Origin: Agromyces mediolanus
GTDB lineage: Bacteria; Actinomycetota; Actinomycetes; Actinomycetales; Microbacteriaceae
Assembly: GCF_023715325.1 (NCBI RefSeq)
Contig: NZ_JAMBNX010000012.1
Coordinates: 51,097-115,096, forward strand
Direction of reading: 5' to 3'
DNA length: 64,000 nucleotides
Below the pieces are notes generated by a model that saw only the letters and a list, made by a program, of their open reading frames with translations, did no database searches and was not told the origin of the DNA. Position numbers and translations under genes: made by a program. Positions 1 to 8,469 of this stretch are shown here, one piece after another. Numbering within the stretch: position 1 is the stretch's first letter; each line of letters begins with the position of its first letter.

Positions 1-1
1 G

Positions 2-601
2 TCGATCGACTCGGGTCGGATCGAGGTCGACGGCACGCTCATCGGCTATCGCGAGCACGGCGAGCGGCTGCACGAGCTGAAGCCCGCCGAGGCCGCCGCG
101 CAGCGCGAGAACATCGGCATGGTGTTCCAGCGGTTCAACCTGTTCCCGCACATGACCGCGCTCGAGAACATCACGTGCGCGCCGGTCTTCGTGAAGCGCA
201 CCCAGCGTTCCGAGGCGCGGCAGCGCGCGCTCGAGCTGCTCGACCGGGTGGGGCTCGCCGACAAGGCGGACGCCTACCCGCGCGAGCTCTCCGGCGGGCA
301 GCAGCAGCGCGTCGCGATCGCGAGGGCGCTCGCGATGACGCCCGACCTCATGCTCTTCGACGAGCCGACCTCGGCGCTCGATCCGGAGCTCGTGGGGGAG
401 GTGCTGGACGTCATGAAGTCCCTCGCCGAGAGCGGCATGACCATGATCGTCGTGACGCACGAGATGGGATTCGCCCGAGAGGTCGCCGACACCGTGACCT
501 TCATGGACGGCGGGGTCGTCGTGGAGCACGGCACCCCCGAGGAGGTCCTCGTCCGACCGCAGCACGGGCGCACGAAGGCCTTCCTCTCCAAGGTGCTGTG
601 A
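2..601 (+). CDS. Amino-acid ABC transporter ATP-binding protein (5' end outside window)
   Basis: ATPase subunit of a polar amino acid importer of the GlnQ/HisP type; it would power uptake from the cytoplasmic face of the membrane. The reading frame is open from base 2, so the N-terminus and the Walker A P-loop lie before the window; 200 residues are visible. Seen in order: Q-loop [11 protein letters not shown], signature [16 protein letters not shown], Walker [15 protein letters not shown] with its D-loop, and the switch histidine in VVTHEMGF. The phrase [13 protein letters not shown] is typical of the polar amino acid subfamily. Permease and binding-protein genes should lie upstream. A hairpin follows the stop codon. 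Substrate cannot be assigned. Confidence 0.93.
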   Translation, partial: SIDSGRIEVDGTLIGYREHGERLHELKPAEAAAQRENIGMVFQRFNLFPHMTALENITCAPVFVKRTQRSEARQRALELLDRVGLADKADAYPRELSGGQQQRVAIARALAMTPDLMLFDEPTSALDPELVGEVLDVMKSLAESGMTMIVVTHEMGFAREVADTVTFMDGGVVVEHGTPEEVLVRPQHGRTKAFLSKVL

Positions 602-610
602 GCCGATCGC

Positions 611-644
611 GGCCCGGACCGGACGCACCCGTCCGATCCGGGCC
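611..644 (+). terminator. Hairpin after ABC transporter gene
   Basis: Arms GGCCCGG and CCGGGCC enclose a second pair GGAC/GTCC separated by a three-base internal mismatch. It begins 10 bases after the stop codon. No T-run follows, as is common in high-GC actinobacteria. Confidence 0.5.
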
Positions 645-720
645 GATGGCATTCCGGTGACTCGGGCTCGCCGCGGCGCGTCCCGCGTTCGGGTGGCGGC
701 GAGGGGCGGGCGTGCGCCCA

Positions 721-726
721 TAGGAT
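721..726 (+). promoter_or_regulatory. -10 element of a leaderless promoter
   Basis: TAGGAT is followed by exactly six bases and then ATG at 733, which places the predicted transcription start on the start codon. Confidence 0.6.
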
Positions 727-732
727 CGCGGG

Positions 733-1281
733 ATGGACCCGTTTCCGCCGCCCCAGGGACTGCCGCCGCACGTCCCGCCGTCCCCTCGCGTTCGCGAGGT
801 GGGCGGCGGAGCCATCGCCGCGATCGTGTGCGGCGCGGCCGCGCTCTTCCTCATCCTCCTCGTGCCGGTCGGCCTCGCCGCCTCGAGCTTCGCTCAGCAG
901 CTCGCCGTCGTGGTCGGTGCGCAAGGCGCCGGCGCCGCGCCGGCCGGTTCGGAGCTCGTCGACCGGCTCCAGTCCGGCGAGACGCGGTACACCTTTCCCG
1001 CGGCACTCGAGAACTACGGCGACGGGCGCTACAGCGCCCAGTGCCCGTCGAGCTACGTGGAAGGCTGCTGGCAGAGCGCGGTCTTCACCGAAGCGGACTG
1101 CGGGAACGTGCTGATCACGCTCGGCTTCTCGAACGATCCCGATGGGTTCGAGGCGGAGCGCACCGACTCGATGGTGCTGCGCGACGTCGTCGCGAACGAA
1201 CCCACCCCGGTCGTCTTCGGCAACGACGGGTACGAGTTCGGCTGGGTCGCGGACGTGGTCTGCCAGCTCGCGGAGAGCTGA
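733..1281 (+). CDS. Hypothetical membrane-anchored protein
   Basis: 182 residues with no family that I recognise. A proline-rich cytoplasmic N-terminus (about 1-20) precedes one hydrophobic segment (about 25-50), then a soluble, probably extracytoplasmic domain. That domain has four cysteines (in AQCPSS, EGCWQ, EADCGN and VVCQL), which could form two disulfides. The start is supported by TAGGAT six bases upstream of the ATG. It is monocistronic: the next gene has its own promoter-like hexamer and ribosome binding site. The short proline-rich stretch plus single TM resembles the layout of DUF4190-type proteins, but I do not assign it. Confidence 0.75.
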   Translation: MDPFPPPQGLPPHVPPSPRVREVGGGAIAAIVCGAAALFLILLVPVGLAASSFAQQLAVVVGAQGAGAAPAGSELVDRLQSGETRYTFPAALENYGDGRYSAQCPSSYVEGCWQSAVFTEADCGNVLITLGFSNDPDGFEAERTDSMVLRDVVANEPTPVVFGNDGYEFGWVADVVCQLAES

Positions 1282-1364
1282 CCGGCCGAGCGCCCCGCGC
1301 TCGGGTTCGGTGCCGCGGCGGCGACGGCAGTCCGCGGCCGACGGCCGAGGCCCTGCACGCCCGG

Positions 1365-1370
1365 TATGCT
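1365..1370 (+). promoter_or_regulatory. Putative -10 of azlCD
   Basis: TATGCT lies 35 bases before the azlC start, giving a short leader that contains the GAGGAGGT ribosome binding site. No clear -35 is seen. Confidence 0.4.
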
Positions 1371-1405
1371 GCGAACCGGCGCACGGGTGCGCGCGAGGAG
1401 GTGCA

Positions 1406-2149
1406 GTGGAGGAACGGCCAGCCGGCGAGGACGCCGCCGGACTCGCGCCCGACGCCGTCGATGAGGCGCTCGAGCGCTCTCGGGCGATCCGGGAGAGCGT
1501 CGCCGTCGGGGTCGCGACCGCGATCTACGGCATCTCCTTCGGTGCGCTCTCCGTCGCCGCTGGGCTCGATGTGTGGCAGACCGTCTTCCTCAGCCTCGTC
1601 ATGTTCACCGGCGGCTCCCAGTTCGCGCTCGTCGGCGTCCTCGCCGCTGGCGGAGCGGCCGCGGGCGGTTCCGCCATCGCGACGGCCGCGATGCTCGGCA
1701 TCCGGAACGTCGTCTACGGCATGCGGATGAAGCCGCTCGTCGGCGGCCGCCCGGCGCGGAACGTCCTCGCCGCGTGGATCACGATCGACGAGTCCACCGC
1801 CGTCGCCCTCGCGCAGAAGCTGCCGGGCAACGCCCGCCTCGGCTTCTGGCTGACCGGGGCGATCGTGTTCGTCGGCTGGAACCTGACCACGCTCGCCGGC
1901 GCGCTCATCGGCGACGCGATGGGCGACACGAGGGCTTGGGGACTGGATGCCGCGGCCGGGGCGGCCTTCCTCGGCCTGCTCTGGCCCAGGCTGAAGCGAT
2001 TCCAGGCGGGCGCCGTGGCCGTCGGCGCGGCCGTGGTCGCGGCGATCGTGATGCCGTTCGTCATGCCCGGGCTGCCCGTGCTCATCGCGGCGCTCGTGGC
2101 GCTCCTCGTGGGCTGGTTCAACCTCTTCGACCGGAGGCGCCGCGCATGA
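1406..2149 (+). CDS. azlC: AzlC family branched-chain amino acid exporter subunit
   Basis: Large subunit of the two-component AzlCD permease, which exports branched-chain amino acids or analogues. The GTG at 1406 is chosen because GAGGAGGTG sits just upstream; the longer open frame from 1142 overlaps the preceding gene. The 247-residue product has the family core YGISFGALSVAAGLDVWQT and MFTGGSQFALVG near residues 37-75, followed by several hydrophobic helices. Its stop overlaps the azlD start as ATGA, implying translational coupling. Substrate specificity is inferred from the family only. Confidence 0.92.
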   Translation: MEERPAGEDAAGLAPDAVDEALERSRAIRESVAVGVATAIYGISFGALSVAAGLDVWQTVFLSLVMFTGGSQFALVGVLAAGGAAAGGSAIATAAMLGIRNVVYGMRMKPLVGGRPARNVLAAWITIDESTAVALAQKLPGNARLGFWLTGAIVFVGWNLTTLAGALIGDAMGDTRAWGLDAAAGAAFLGLLWPRLKRFQAGAVAVGAAVVAAIVMPFVMPGLPVLIAALVALLVGWFNLFDRRRRA

Positions 2150-2451
2150 CGACCTGGCACCTCATCCTCATCGCCTCGGCGGCGACGCTGGCGTTGAAGC
2201 TCGGCGGCTACCTCGTGCCGGTCGGCTTCCTCGAGCGCGAACGCCCGGCCCGCATCGCGGACCTCCTCACGGTCGCGCTGCTCGCCGCGCTGATCGTCGT
2301 GCAGACGCTCGGCGCGGGGCAGGCGCTCGTCGTCGACGCGCGGGTGCCCGCACTGATCGTCGCAGCTGCGCTCTACGCGATCCGGGCGCCGTTCATCGTC
2401 GCGGTCGCGGCGGCCGCGGTCGTCGCGGCAGCGATCCGCGCCTTCGGCTGA
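2146..2451 (+). CDS. azlD: AzlD domain-containing protein
   Basis: Small partner subunit of AzlC: 101 residues, almost entirely hydrophobic, about four predicted helices, starting MTTWHLILIASAATLALKLGGY. The tyrosine and glycine near the end of helix 1 (LGGYLVP) are typical of AzlD. The ATG overlaps the azlC stop by four bases, so both chains are probably made from one message. The gene ends 3 bases from the convergent def gene, leaving no room for a terminator between them. Confidence 0.92.
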   Translation: MTTWHLILIASAATLALKLGGYLVPVGFLERERPARIADLLTVALLAALIVVQTLGAGQALVVDARVPALIVAAALYAIRAPFIVAVAAAAVVAAAIRAFG

Positions 2452-2454
2452 GGC

Positions 2455-3021
2455 TCAGCCCTCGAGGTCGTCGACGCCCGGCATCCACGAGACGCCCGGG
2501 CGGCCCCAGCCGAGCTTCTTCGTGATCTTCCCCACGATCTTGCGGTCGGCGTGCGAGAGCCGGTCGGTGTAGAGCACCCCGTCGAGGTGGTCGTACTCGT
2601 GCTGGAAGATGCGCGCGAGCCAGCCCTGCGCGTCGGTCTCGTACCGCTCGCCGTCGAGGCCGGTGGCGCGGAGCACCGCGCGCTCGGCGCGGCGGAGCCC
2701 GAACCGCTCGCCCGGGAACGACAGGCACCCCTCGGACTCCTCATCGAGGTCGGGCTCGCCGGGCGGCGGGGGAGAGATGAGGAGCTCGGGGTTGATGGCC
2801 ACCCCGCGCCAGCGGACGCCCTCCTCGTCGGTCCAGCCGTACGTGAAGACCCGCAGGTCGACGCCCACCTGCGGAGCGGCGAGGCCGACTCCCGGCGCGG
2901 CATCCATCGTCTCGAAGAGGTCGGCGACGAGGGTGCGGACCTCGTCGTCGATCGTCTCGACGGGGCGGGCGGGGGAGTGCAGCACCGGGTCGCCGGTGAT
3001 TCGAATGGGGAGCACGGCCAT
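2455..3021 (-). CDS. def: Peptide deformylase
   Basis: Metal-dependent hydrolase that removes the formyl group from nascent N-terminal formylmethionine. All three family motifs are present in 188 residues: GVGLAAPQ (44-51), EGCLSFPG (97-104, Cys99 is a metal ligand) and HEYDH (141-145, two His ligands and the catalytic Glu). The second motif has Phe instead of Val or Ile. It is convergent with azlD and divergent from the DMT permease, with 41 bases between the two chosen start codons. A C-terminal tail of about 40 residues follows the catalytic helix. Confidence 0.97.
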   Translation of the reverse strand: MAVLPIRITGDPVLHSPARPVETIDDEVRTLVADLFETMDAAPGVGLAAPQVGVDLRVFTYGWTDEEGVRWRGVAINPELLISPPPPGEPDLDEESEGCLSFPGERFGLRRAERAVLRATGLDGERYETDAQGWLARIFQHEYDHLDGVLYTDRLSHADRKIVGKITKKLGWGRPGVSWMPGVDDLEG

Positions 3022-3049
3022 TCGGCAAGGATATCGAGGTGCGAGCGGG

Positions 3050-3055
3050 TAGGGT
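3050..3055 (+). promoter_or_regulatory. -10 element of a leaderless promoter
   Basis: TAGGGT is followed by seven bases and then GTG at 3063. This decides the start of the DMT permease over the upstream in-frame GTG at 3039. Confidence 0.5.
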
Positions 3056-3062
3056 CGAGGTC

Positions 3063-3980
3063 GTGGATCCGGACCTGAGCGAGCTCACCGAGCAGATCGC
3101 GCTCGACCCGCAGCAGTTCATCGGCATTCCGCTCGCGCTCGCGGGCGCGGTGTTCCTGTCGCTCGGGGCGCAGTTCCAGCACCGCGGCGTCGTCAAGGTC
3201 GAGTCGCACACCACCGACAGCCTCGGCAAGGGCCTGAGCCTCAAGCAGCTCGCCCTTCTGCTCGCCCGGCCTTCGTGGGTGCTCGGCACGCTCATGCTCG
3301 GCCTCGCGGTCGTGTTCCAGTTGTCGAGCCTCTACTTCGCGCCGCTCATCGTCGTGCAGCCGCTCGGCGCGATCGCCCTCGTGATCACCTCCATCGTGAA
3401 CTCGAAGGTGAACCACGTGAAGCTGAACCGCAAGGCGATCACCGCGATCGCGCTGTGCGTCGGCGGCGTGTTCCTCTTCGTGGGCGTCGCCGCGTTCACC
3501 GCGGTCGACAAACCCGTGACGGAGCAGCAGCTCATCACGATCCTCGTGATCCTCGCGGTCGTGCTCGTGCTCGCCGGCCTCGCGTTCGTCTTCTTCCGCC
3601 ACCGCGTGCGCGCGATCTTCTACGTCATCATGGCCGGCGTCGTCTACGGCTTCGTGGCGACCCTCGCGAAGGTGGTGCTCGGGCGCATCCAGCAGGGCGC
3701 CTTCGAGTGGATCACCCTGATCTGCGTCATCGCCCTGCTCGCGGCGACCGGGCTCGGCGCCTACTTCGTGCAGAACGCCTACGCCTCGGGCCCGCCCGAC
3801 CTCGTCATCGCCGGCCTCACGGTCGTCGACCCGATGGTCGCGGTCGCGATCGGCATCATCGTGCTCGGCGAGGCATCGCAGGCGCCGATCTGGGCGATCC
3901 CGGTGTTCATCCTCGCCGGGGCCATCGCCGTTTTCGGCGTGTTCATGCTCGCCCGGAACCATCCGCAGACGCGGCTCTGA
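3063..3980 (+). CDS. DMT family transporter
   Basis: Integral membrane permease of the drug/metabolite superfamily; 305 residues with about nine or ten hydrophobic helices after a short acidic N-terminus (DPDLSELTEQIALD). Helix starts such as FIGIPLALAGAVFLSLGAQFQ and the late repeat DLVIAGLTVVDPMVAVAIGIIVLGE resemble the NIPA/DMT group, for which magnesium has been proposed as a substrate; this is weak evidence here. GTG 3063 is preferred because of the TAGGGT hexamer seven bases upstream; GTG 3039 would add eight residues. The gene is monocistronic. Confidence 0.8.
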   Translation: MDPDLSELTEQIALDPQQFIGIPLALAGAVFLSLGAQFQHRGVVKVESHTTDSLGKGLSLKQLALLLARPSWVLGTLMLGLAVVFQLSSLYFAPLIVVQPLGAIALVITSIVNSKVNHVKLNRKAITAIALCVGGVFLFVGVAAFTAVDKPVTEQQLITILVILAVVLVLAGLAFVFFRHRVRAIFYVIMAGVVYGFVATLAKVVLGRIQQGAFEWITLICVIALLAATGLGAYFVQNAYASGPPDLVIAGLTVVDPMVAVAIGIIVLGEASQAPIWAIPVFILAGAIAVFGVFMLARNHPQTRL

Positions 3981-4048
3981 GGCACTGGCGACCATCCGTC
4001 ATCCTCCAGGATGACCTGCGCGCGGCGAGCCGTTCGCCGCGCCCTGCG

Positions 4049-4054
4049 TAGACT
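4049..4054 (+). promoter_or_regulatory. Putative -10 of the glycosyltransferase gene
   Basis: TAGACT in a local AT-richer patch lies 85 bases before the GTG start; this gene therefore has an ordinary leader rather than a leaderless start. Confidence 0.4.
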
Positions 4055-4139
4055 AAAGTCGGTTGCAGCCGCGCCGACCTCGCGCGCCCACCTGGGGGAC
4101 GAACCGTTCCCGACGCTCGAACTGTGAGGAACCTCCCAC

Positions 4140-5390
4140 GTGTCAGATTCTTCCGATCCGGCGCCCGCCGAGCTCGGCAGCGCCTCGAAGCGACCGCTCC
4201 GCATCCTGATCGGGGCCGACACCTTCGCCCCCGACGTGAACGGCGCTGCCCGCTTCGCGGAGCGTCTCGCCGCCGGCCTCGTCGAGCGTGGACACGAGGT
4301 GCACGTCGTCGCACCGGCCGCGAGCCGCAAGCACGGCACGTGGAACGAGGTGCACGAGGGGCAGGAGATGGTCGCCCATCGCCTCTACAGCTGGCGCTGG
4401 TACCCGCACGATTGGCTGCGCTTCGCGCTGCCGTGGCGCATCAAACGGAACTCCGCCCGCATCCTCGACGAGGTGCAGCCCGACGTCGTGCACTTCCAGT
4501 CGCACATCGTGGTGGGCCGCGGCCTCTCGATCGAGGCCGAGAAGCGCGGCATCCGCATCGTCGGCACGAACCACTTCATGCCCGAGAACATGCTCGAGTT
4601 CACGCTCATCCCGAAGGCCTGGCAGGAATGGGCCGTCGGGCTCGCCTGGAAGGCCGCGAAGCGCACCTTCGGTCGCGCCGAGTCGGTGACCACGCCGACC
4701 CGCCGCGCCGCCGAGTTCCTCGAGCGCTACACGGGCCTCCGCGGCGTGCACGCCATCTCCTGCGGCATCGACGCGCACAAGTACTCCCCGAACTGGGAGC
4801 CGCGCACCGAGAACCGCATCCTCTTCGTCGGCCGGGTGACGGGCGAGAAGCAGATCGACGTGCTGCTGCGCGCCGCGCTGCTGCTGCCCGCCGAGCTCGA
4901 CGCGAAGATCGAGATCGTCGGTGGCGGCGACCAGCTGAAGGCGCTGCAGCACCTCGCCGACGAGCTCGGCATCGCCGACCGCGTCACCTTCACCGGGCGC
5001 GTCACCGACGAGGAACTGCGCGACGCGTACCACCGGGCGACCGTGCTGGCGATGCCGTCCATCGCCGAGCTGCAGTCGATCGTGACGATGGAGGCGATGG
5101 CCTCCGCGCTGCCCGTCGTCGCGGCGAACGCGATGGCGTTGCCGCACCTCGTGCACGACGGCGAGAACGGCTACCTCTTCGAGCCCTCGAATCCCGAGGA
5201 CCTCGCGGCGAAGCTCCGGACGGTGCTCGAGGCCGATCCGGCCGAGCTGCGTCGCCTCAAGGAGGGCTCGATGCGGCTCATCGAGGCGCACGACATCCAG
5301 CGAACGCTCACCACCTTCGAGAGTCTGTATCGTGGTGAGGCGGTGGCCGACCCGGCCACCGATCCGGCGTCGGCGGCCCGCGAGGACTAG
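4140..5390 (+). CDS. Family 4 glycosyltransferase
   Basis: GT-B fold retaining glycosyltransferase, 416 residues. The N-terminal acceptor half begins with RILIGADTFAPDVNGAARFAERLA (about 21-44), the usual phosphatidylinositol mannosyltransferase-like opening. The C-terminal donor half has LFVGRVTGEKQID (about 229-241) and MPSIAELQSIVTMEAMASALPVVA (about 305-328), where the two glutamates of the E-x7-E motif fall in AELQ and TMEAM. It probably adds a sugar to a lipid or polymer at the inner membrane face; donor and acceptor are unknown. Start: GTG 4140 with GAGGA nine bases upstream. A tRNA gene follows 10 bases after the stop and may be co-transcribed. Confidence 0.88.
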   Translation: MSDSSDPAPAELGSASKRPLRILIGADTFAPDVNGAARFAERLAAGLVERGHEVHVVAPAASRKHGTWNEVHEGQEMVAHRLYSWRWYPHDWLRFALPWRIKRNSARILDEVQPDVVHFQSHIVVGRGLSIEAEKRGIRIVGTNHFMPENMLEFTLIPKAWQEWAVGLAWKAAKRTFGRAESVTTPTRRAAEFLERYTGLRGVHAISCGIDAHKYSPNWEPRTENRILFVGRVTGEKQIDVLLRAALLLPAELDAKIEIVGGGDQLKALQHLADELGIADRVTFTGRVTDEELRDAYHRATVLAMPSIAELQSIVTMEAMASALPVVAANAMALPHLVHDGENGYLFEPSNPEDLAAKLRTVLEADPAELRRLKEGSMRLIEAHDIQRTLTTFESLYRGEAVADPATDPASAARED

Positions 5391-5399
5391 CCGGCGCAG

Positions 5400-5473
5400 G
5401 GGGCGGTAGCTCAGCTGGTCAGAGCAGTGGACTCATAATCCATCGGTCACGGGTTCAAGTCCCGTCCGCCCTA
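5400..5473 (+). tRNA. tRNA with CAU anticodon, probably elongator tRNA-Met
   Basis: A complete cloverleaf can be folded: acceptor GGGGCGG/CCGCCCU with a G1-U72 wobble, D-arm GCUC, anticodon stem with loop CUCAUAA, and T-arm ACGGG-UUCAAGU-CCCGU; discriminator A. The final CCA is not fully encoded (ACC). The GUAGCUCAGCUGG opening and G1-U72 pair resemble actinobacterial elongator tRNA-Met; a tRNA-Ile2 that needs lysidine modification has the same anticodon and is the alternative. Confidence 0.93.
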
Positions 5474-5518
5474 CCTCGAGATGCTGCTCCCGCAGCTCCT
5501 CGACGACGCCGGTCCCGC

Positions 5519-5524
5519 TAGGGT
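5519..5524 (+). promoter_or_regulatory. -10 element of a leaderless promoter
   Basis: TAGGGT plus six bases ends at ATG 5531, the original start of the SDR gene. It supports that start over the later ATG at 5569. Confidence 0.5.
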
Positions 5525-5530
5525 TCTCGC

Positions 5531-6357
5531 ATGAGTGATGTCGCGCGGTCACCGGGACCTCGTCGGGAATGGGCCTGCACGCCGCCGTCGCGCTCGCCCG
5601 CCGGGGCCTGCACGTCGTGGCGACGATGCGGGACGTCGGGCGGGCCGCCGCGCTCCGAGACGCCGCAGCCGAAGCAGGTGTGACGCTCGACGTCCGCGCG
5701 CTCGACGTCGTCGACCACGGCGCAGCGGCACGCCTCGTCGCCGCCGTCATCGCCGAGCACGGCGGCATCCACGTGCTCGTCAACAATGCGGGCCAGGGCA
5801 GTGTCGCGACCGCAGAGCAGCTCAGCATGCGGCAGGTGCAGGATCAGCTCGACGTGAACTACCTCGCACCGGTCAATCTGGCCAAGCTCGTGCTGCCAGG
5901 GATGCGCGAGCGTGGGAGTGGCCGCATCCTCACCGTCACCAGCGTCGGCGGCACCGTCGGCCAGCCGTTCGCCGATGCGTACTGCGGCGCGAAGTTCGCG
6001 GTCGAAGGCTTCATGCAGTCCCTCGCGGTCGTCGCCGAACGGTTCGGGGTCCGGGTCAGCGTCATCGAGCCGGCCGCGGTGTCGAGTTCGTTCGTGGGCA
6101 ACGTCGTCCAGCCCGAGTCGGGCGGGCCGTACGACGAACTCCTCGACGCCTACGTCGCGCGCACGGCCGGCACCTTCGCCGGCGCGCAGTCGCCGGAGTC
6201 GGCCGGGACGGCGATCGCGGAGGCGGCGACGTCCGAGGAGTACCGCTTCCGCTGGCAGACCTCGGAGCGGGCGACCGCGTTCGCGGGGACCTCGCTCGCG
6301 GACCTCGACGGCCGTCGGGTGGTCGACTTCACCCGACCCTGGATCGCCACAGGCTGA
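5531..6357 (+). pseudogene. SDR family NAD(P)-dependent oxidoreductase, frameshifted near the start
   Basis: Short-chain dehydrogenase with cofactor motif TGTSSGMG, NNAG (in HVLVNNAGQG), the catalytic Ser in TVTSVGG, and YCGAK for the Tyr-Lys pair. Everything from base 5548 reads in one frame, but the ATG at 5531 is in another. Adding one base inside the CG at 5546-5547, for example to make CTG, gives MSDVALVTGTSSGMG, a textbook SDR start. The only in-frame ATG (5569) would remove most of the cofactor motif. The reading frame is otherwise intact, so this is a recent single-base deletion or a sequencing error. Substrate unknown. Confidence 0.8.
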
Positions 6358-6489
6358 GGCCCGGGCGAGTGACCCCCGTCCGCTGATCACCCGGACGCCG
6401 GTCTACGTGCTCGCCGCTGCTGCGGCGGCGCCGGGAAGGGGGTCGTCGCCCGCCTCGATCGCGCCCTCGCCCCGCGGCCGCTTCCGAGG

Positions 6490-6495
6490 CAGAAT
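6490..6495 (+). promoter_or_regulatory. -10-like element of a leaderless start
   Basis: CAGAAT is followed by six bases and ATG 6502. The first base deviates from TANNNT, but A2 and T6 are kept. Confidence 0.4.
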
Positions 6496-6501
6496 CGAGC
6501 C

Positions 6502-6852
6502 ATGGTCGAGATCTCGGAGGACGACTTCGAACGGATGGTCGGCGAGGTCTACGACTCGCTGCCCGACGAGATGGTGCGCGGGCTCGAGAACGTCGCCATC
6601 CTCGTCGCGGACCAGCCGCCGGGGGAGCGGCCGCGTCTCTACGGCCTCTACAGCGGCCGTCCGCTGAAGACCCGCGGCACCTACGGCTTCGGCGAGTTGC
6701 CCGACCGCATCACGCTGTTCCGCAACACCATGCAGGAGCACAGTGCCGACCTCGACGCGCTGCGGGCGCGGGTGCGGATCACGCTCGTGCACGAGATCGG
6801 CCACTACTTCGGCCTCGACGACGCGAGGCTCGGCGAGCTGGGCTGGGCCTAG
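6502..6852 (+). CDS. Metallopeptidase family protein (zincin, DUF1025 type)
   Basis: Small cytosolic zincin-like protein, 116 residues. It has HEIGHYFGLDD at 97-107, where His97, Glu98 and His101 form the HExxH zinc site and an Asp of the following LDD is the likely third ligand. The conserved stretches IFLYR-like TLFRNTM and YG-FGELPDRI are also typical of this actinobacterial family. Its substrate is unknown. It is preceded by a CAGAAT hexamer six bases before the start and followed by a perfect 32-bp palindrome shared with the convergent flotillin gene. Confidence 0.9.
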   Translation: MVEISEDDFERMVGEVYDSLPDEMVRGLENVAILVADQPPGERPRLYGLYSGRPLKTRGTYGFGELPDRITLFRNTMQEHSADLDALRARVRITLVHEIGHYFGLDDARLGELGWA

Positions 6853-6876
6853 GGGTTCCTCCGTCGGAGACGTGAA

Positions 6877-6908
6877 CGGGCCCCGGTGACGATCGTCACC
6901 GGGGCCCG
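6877..6908. terminator. Perfect 32-bp palindrome between convergent genes
   Basis: CGGGCCCCGGTGACGA is followed directly by its exact reverse complement. It lies between the stop codons of the metallopeptidase and flotillin genes and would fold identically on both transcripts, so it is probably a bidirectional terminator although no T-run follows. Confidence 0.65.
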
Positions 6909-6926
6909 CACTGCACGCGCGTCGCG

Positions 6927-8390
6927 CTACTTCGCTGCGGCGGGCTCCTCGGCCTGCTTCACCACGGCGCCGCCGGCGAGGCCGGCGAGGATCGACGACA
7001 CATCGAGCCCGGTGAGCGACTTCACGACCTCGGTGCCCTCGCCGAGCACCTGGCCGACCGTCTTCGTCACTGCGCTCGCGCCGTCGGTGGAGACGACCGT
7101 GAGGGTGTCGATGTTCGAGATCGGCTCGGCGGCGGCGCGCACGATCTCGGGCAGACGCGAGATGATCTCCTGCGCGAGGGCGGCCTCGCCGTACTTCATC
7201 AGCGCCTGCGCCTTGGCGTCGGTCGCGGCCGCCTCGGCGAGACCCTCCGCCTGGATCGCGGCGGCCTTCGCCTCGCCGTCGGCACGGATACCGGCGGCGA
7301 GGGCCACCTGGCGGTCGCGCTCGGCCTCACCGGCGAATCGCACCGAGGTCGCGGCGGCCTCGGCATCCTGCACCGCGGCGACCTTGTTGGCCTCGGCGAT
7401 CTTCGTACGCTTGTAGGCATCCGCCTCGGTCGCCGCGTTCGCCGCGTCGCGCTGCGCGTTCGCGCGCTGCACCTCGGCGTACGCCTCGGCTTCGGCAGGC
7501 TTGCGCACGTCGATGTCGAGGCGTTCCTGGGTCACGAGCGCCTGCTCGGCGAGCGCCTCGCGCTCCTCGGTGGCGACGAGCTTGTCCTGCTCGGCCTTCG
7601 CGAGCATGCCGGATGCGTCGGCCTCCGCGTTCGCACGATCGGTCTCGGCCTTGATGGAGGCCTGGCGCAGGCTCAGCGCCTTCTGGCGCTCGGCGATCTG
7701 CTCGGCGGCCTCGATGCGGGCGAACTCGCTGGCGCGGGCGGCCTCGGCCTCGCTGATCTCGGCGACCTGGCGCGCCCGAGCGGCCTCGGCGCGACCGAGG
7801 TTCGCGAGGTAGTCGCTGCCCGGCGTCGAGATGTCGGAGATGTTCAGCAGGTCGACCTGCAGGCCCTGCTCGACGAGGTCGGTCTTCGTCTCGGAGACCA
7901 CGCGGTCGGAGAGGCTCTTGCGGTCGGAGATGATCTGCTCGATCGTCATGTCGCCGACGATGGAGCGGAGCGACCCCTCGAGCGACTCCTTGATGATCTC
8001 GGTGAGCAGCTGCTGCTGCGAGAGGAAGCGCTGGGCCGCGCGGCGCACGCCGTCTTCGTTGCCGGAGACCTTGAAGTTGATGGACGCCTTGATGGCGATC
8101 TTGATGCGGTTCTTGTCGACGCCCTCGACCGTGATGCCGATCTGCCGCTGCTCGAGCGAGATCGAGAAGCCCTGCTGGAGGATCGGCCAGACGAAGGTGC
8201 GGCCGCCGATGACGACGCGCTGGCCGCTCGACTGTTCCGGGGAGGCGCGGCCGGCGCCACGGCCGACGATGACGAGCGCCTCGTTCGGCGGCACGCGGCG
8301 GATGCGCCGGGCGATGAAGACGAGCAGGCCGAGCAGGGCGATGACGAGCGCGATGATCGCGATCACCTGGATGAGGGTCGGGTCGAGCAT
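6927..8390 (-). CDS. SPFH/flotillin family membrane protein
   Basis: Scaffold protein of flotillin-type membrane microdomains, 487 residues. One N-terminal transmembrane helix (about 5-27) is followed by the SPFH/band 7 domain (about 35-200). A long Ala/Glu/Arg-rich coiled coil (about 200-400) comes next, containing repeated AEA and EAEA heptad-like segments. A hydrophobic, glycine-rich C-terminal oligomerization segment ends in SSILAGLAGG. It lies 79 bases downstream of an NfeD-like gene on the same strand, the usual partner. Start: ATG 8390 with AAGGA upstream. Role in membrane organisation is inferred from the family. Confidence 0.92.
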   Translation of the reverse strand: MLDPTLIQVIAIIALVIALLGLLVFIARRIRRVPPNEALVIVGRGAGRASPEQSSGQRVVIGGRTFVWPILQQGFSISLEQRQIGITVEGVDKNRIKIAIKASINFKVSGNEDGVRRAAQRFLSQQQLLTEIIKESLEGSLRSIVGDMTIEQIISDRKSLSDRVVSETKTDLVEQGLQVDLLNISDISTPGSDYLANLGRAEAARARQVAEISEAEAARASEFARIEAAEQIAERQKALSLRQASIKAETDRANAEADASGMLAKAEQDKLVATEEREALAEQALVTQERLDIDVRKPAEAEAYAEVQRANAQRDAANAATEADAYKRTKIAEANKVAAVQDAEAAATSVRFAGEAERDRQVALAAGIRADGEAKAAAIQAEGLAEAAATDAKAQALMKYGEAALAQEIISRLPEIVRAAAEPISNIDTLTVVSTDGASAVTKTVGQVLGEGTEVVKSLTGLDVSSILAGLAGGAVVKQAEEPAAAK

Positions 8391-8469
8391 GGGGTTCCTT
8401 CTCGGTTTCGGGATGGGGATCGGCGTGGGACGCCTGGGGGAGTCTCTGGGCGGTGCCCGGGCACGCCGG

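Noticed and set aside
2373..3995. 540-residue minus frame across def and the DMT gene
   Set aside because: Covers the true def gene in another frame and the antisense of a membrane protein; Asp/His/Glu-rich shadow.
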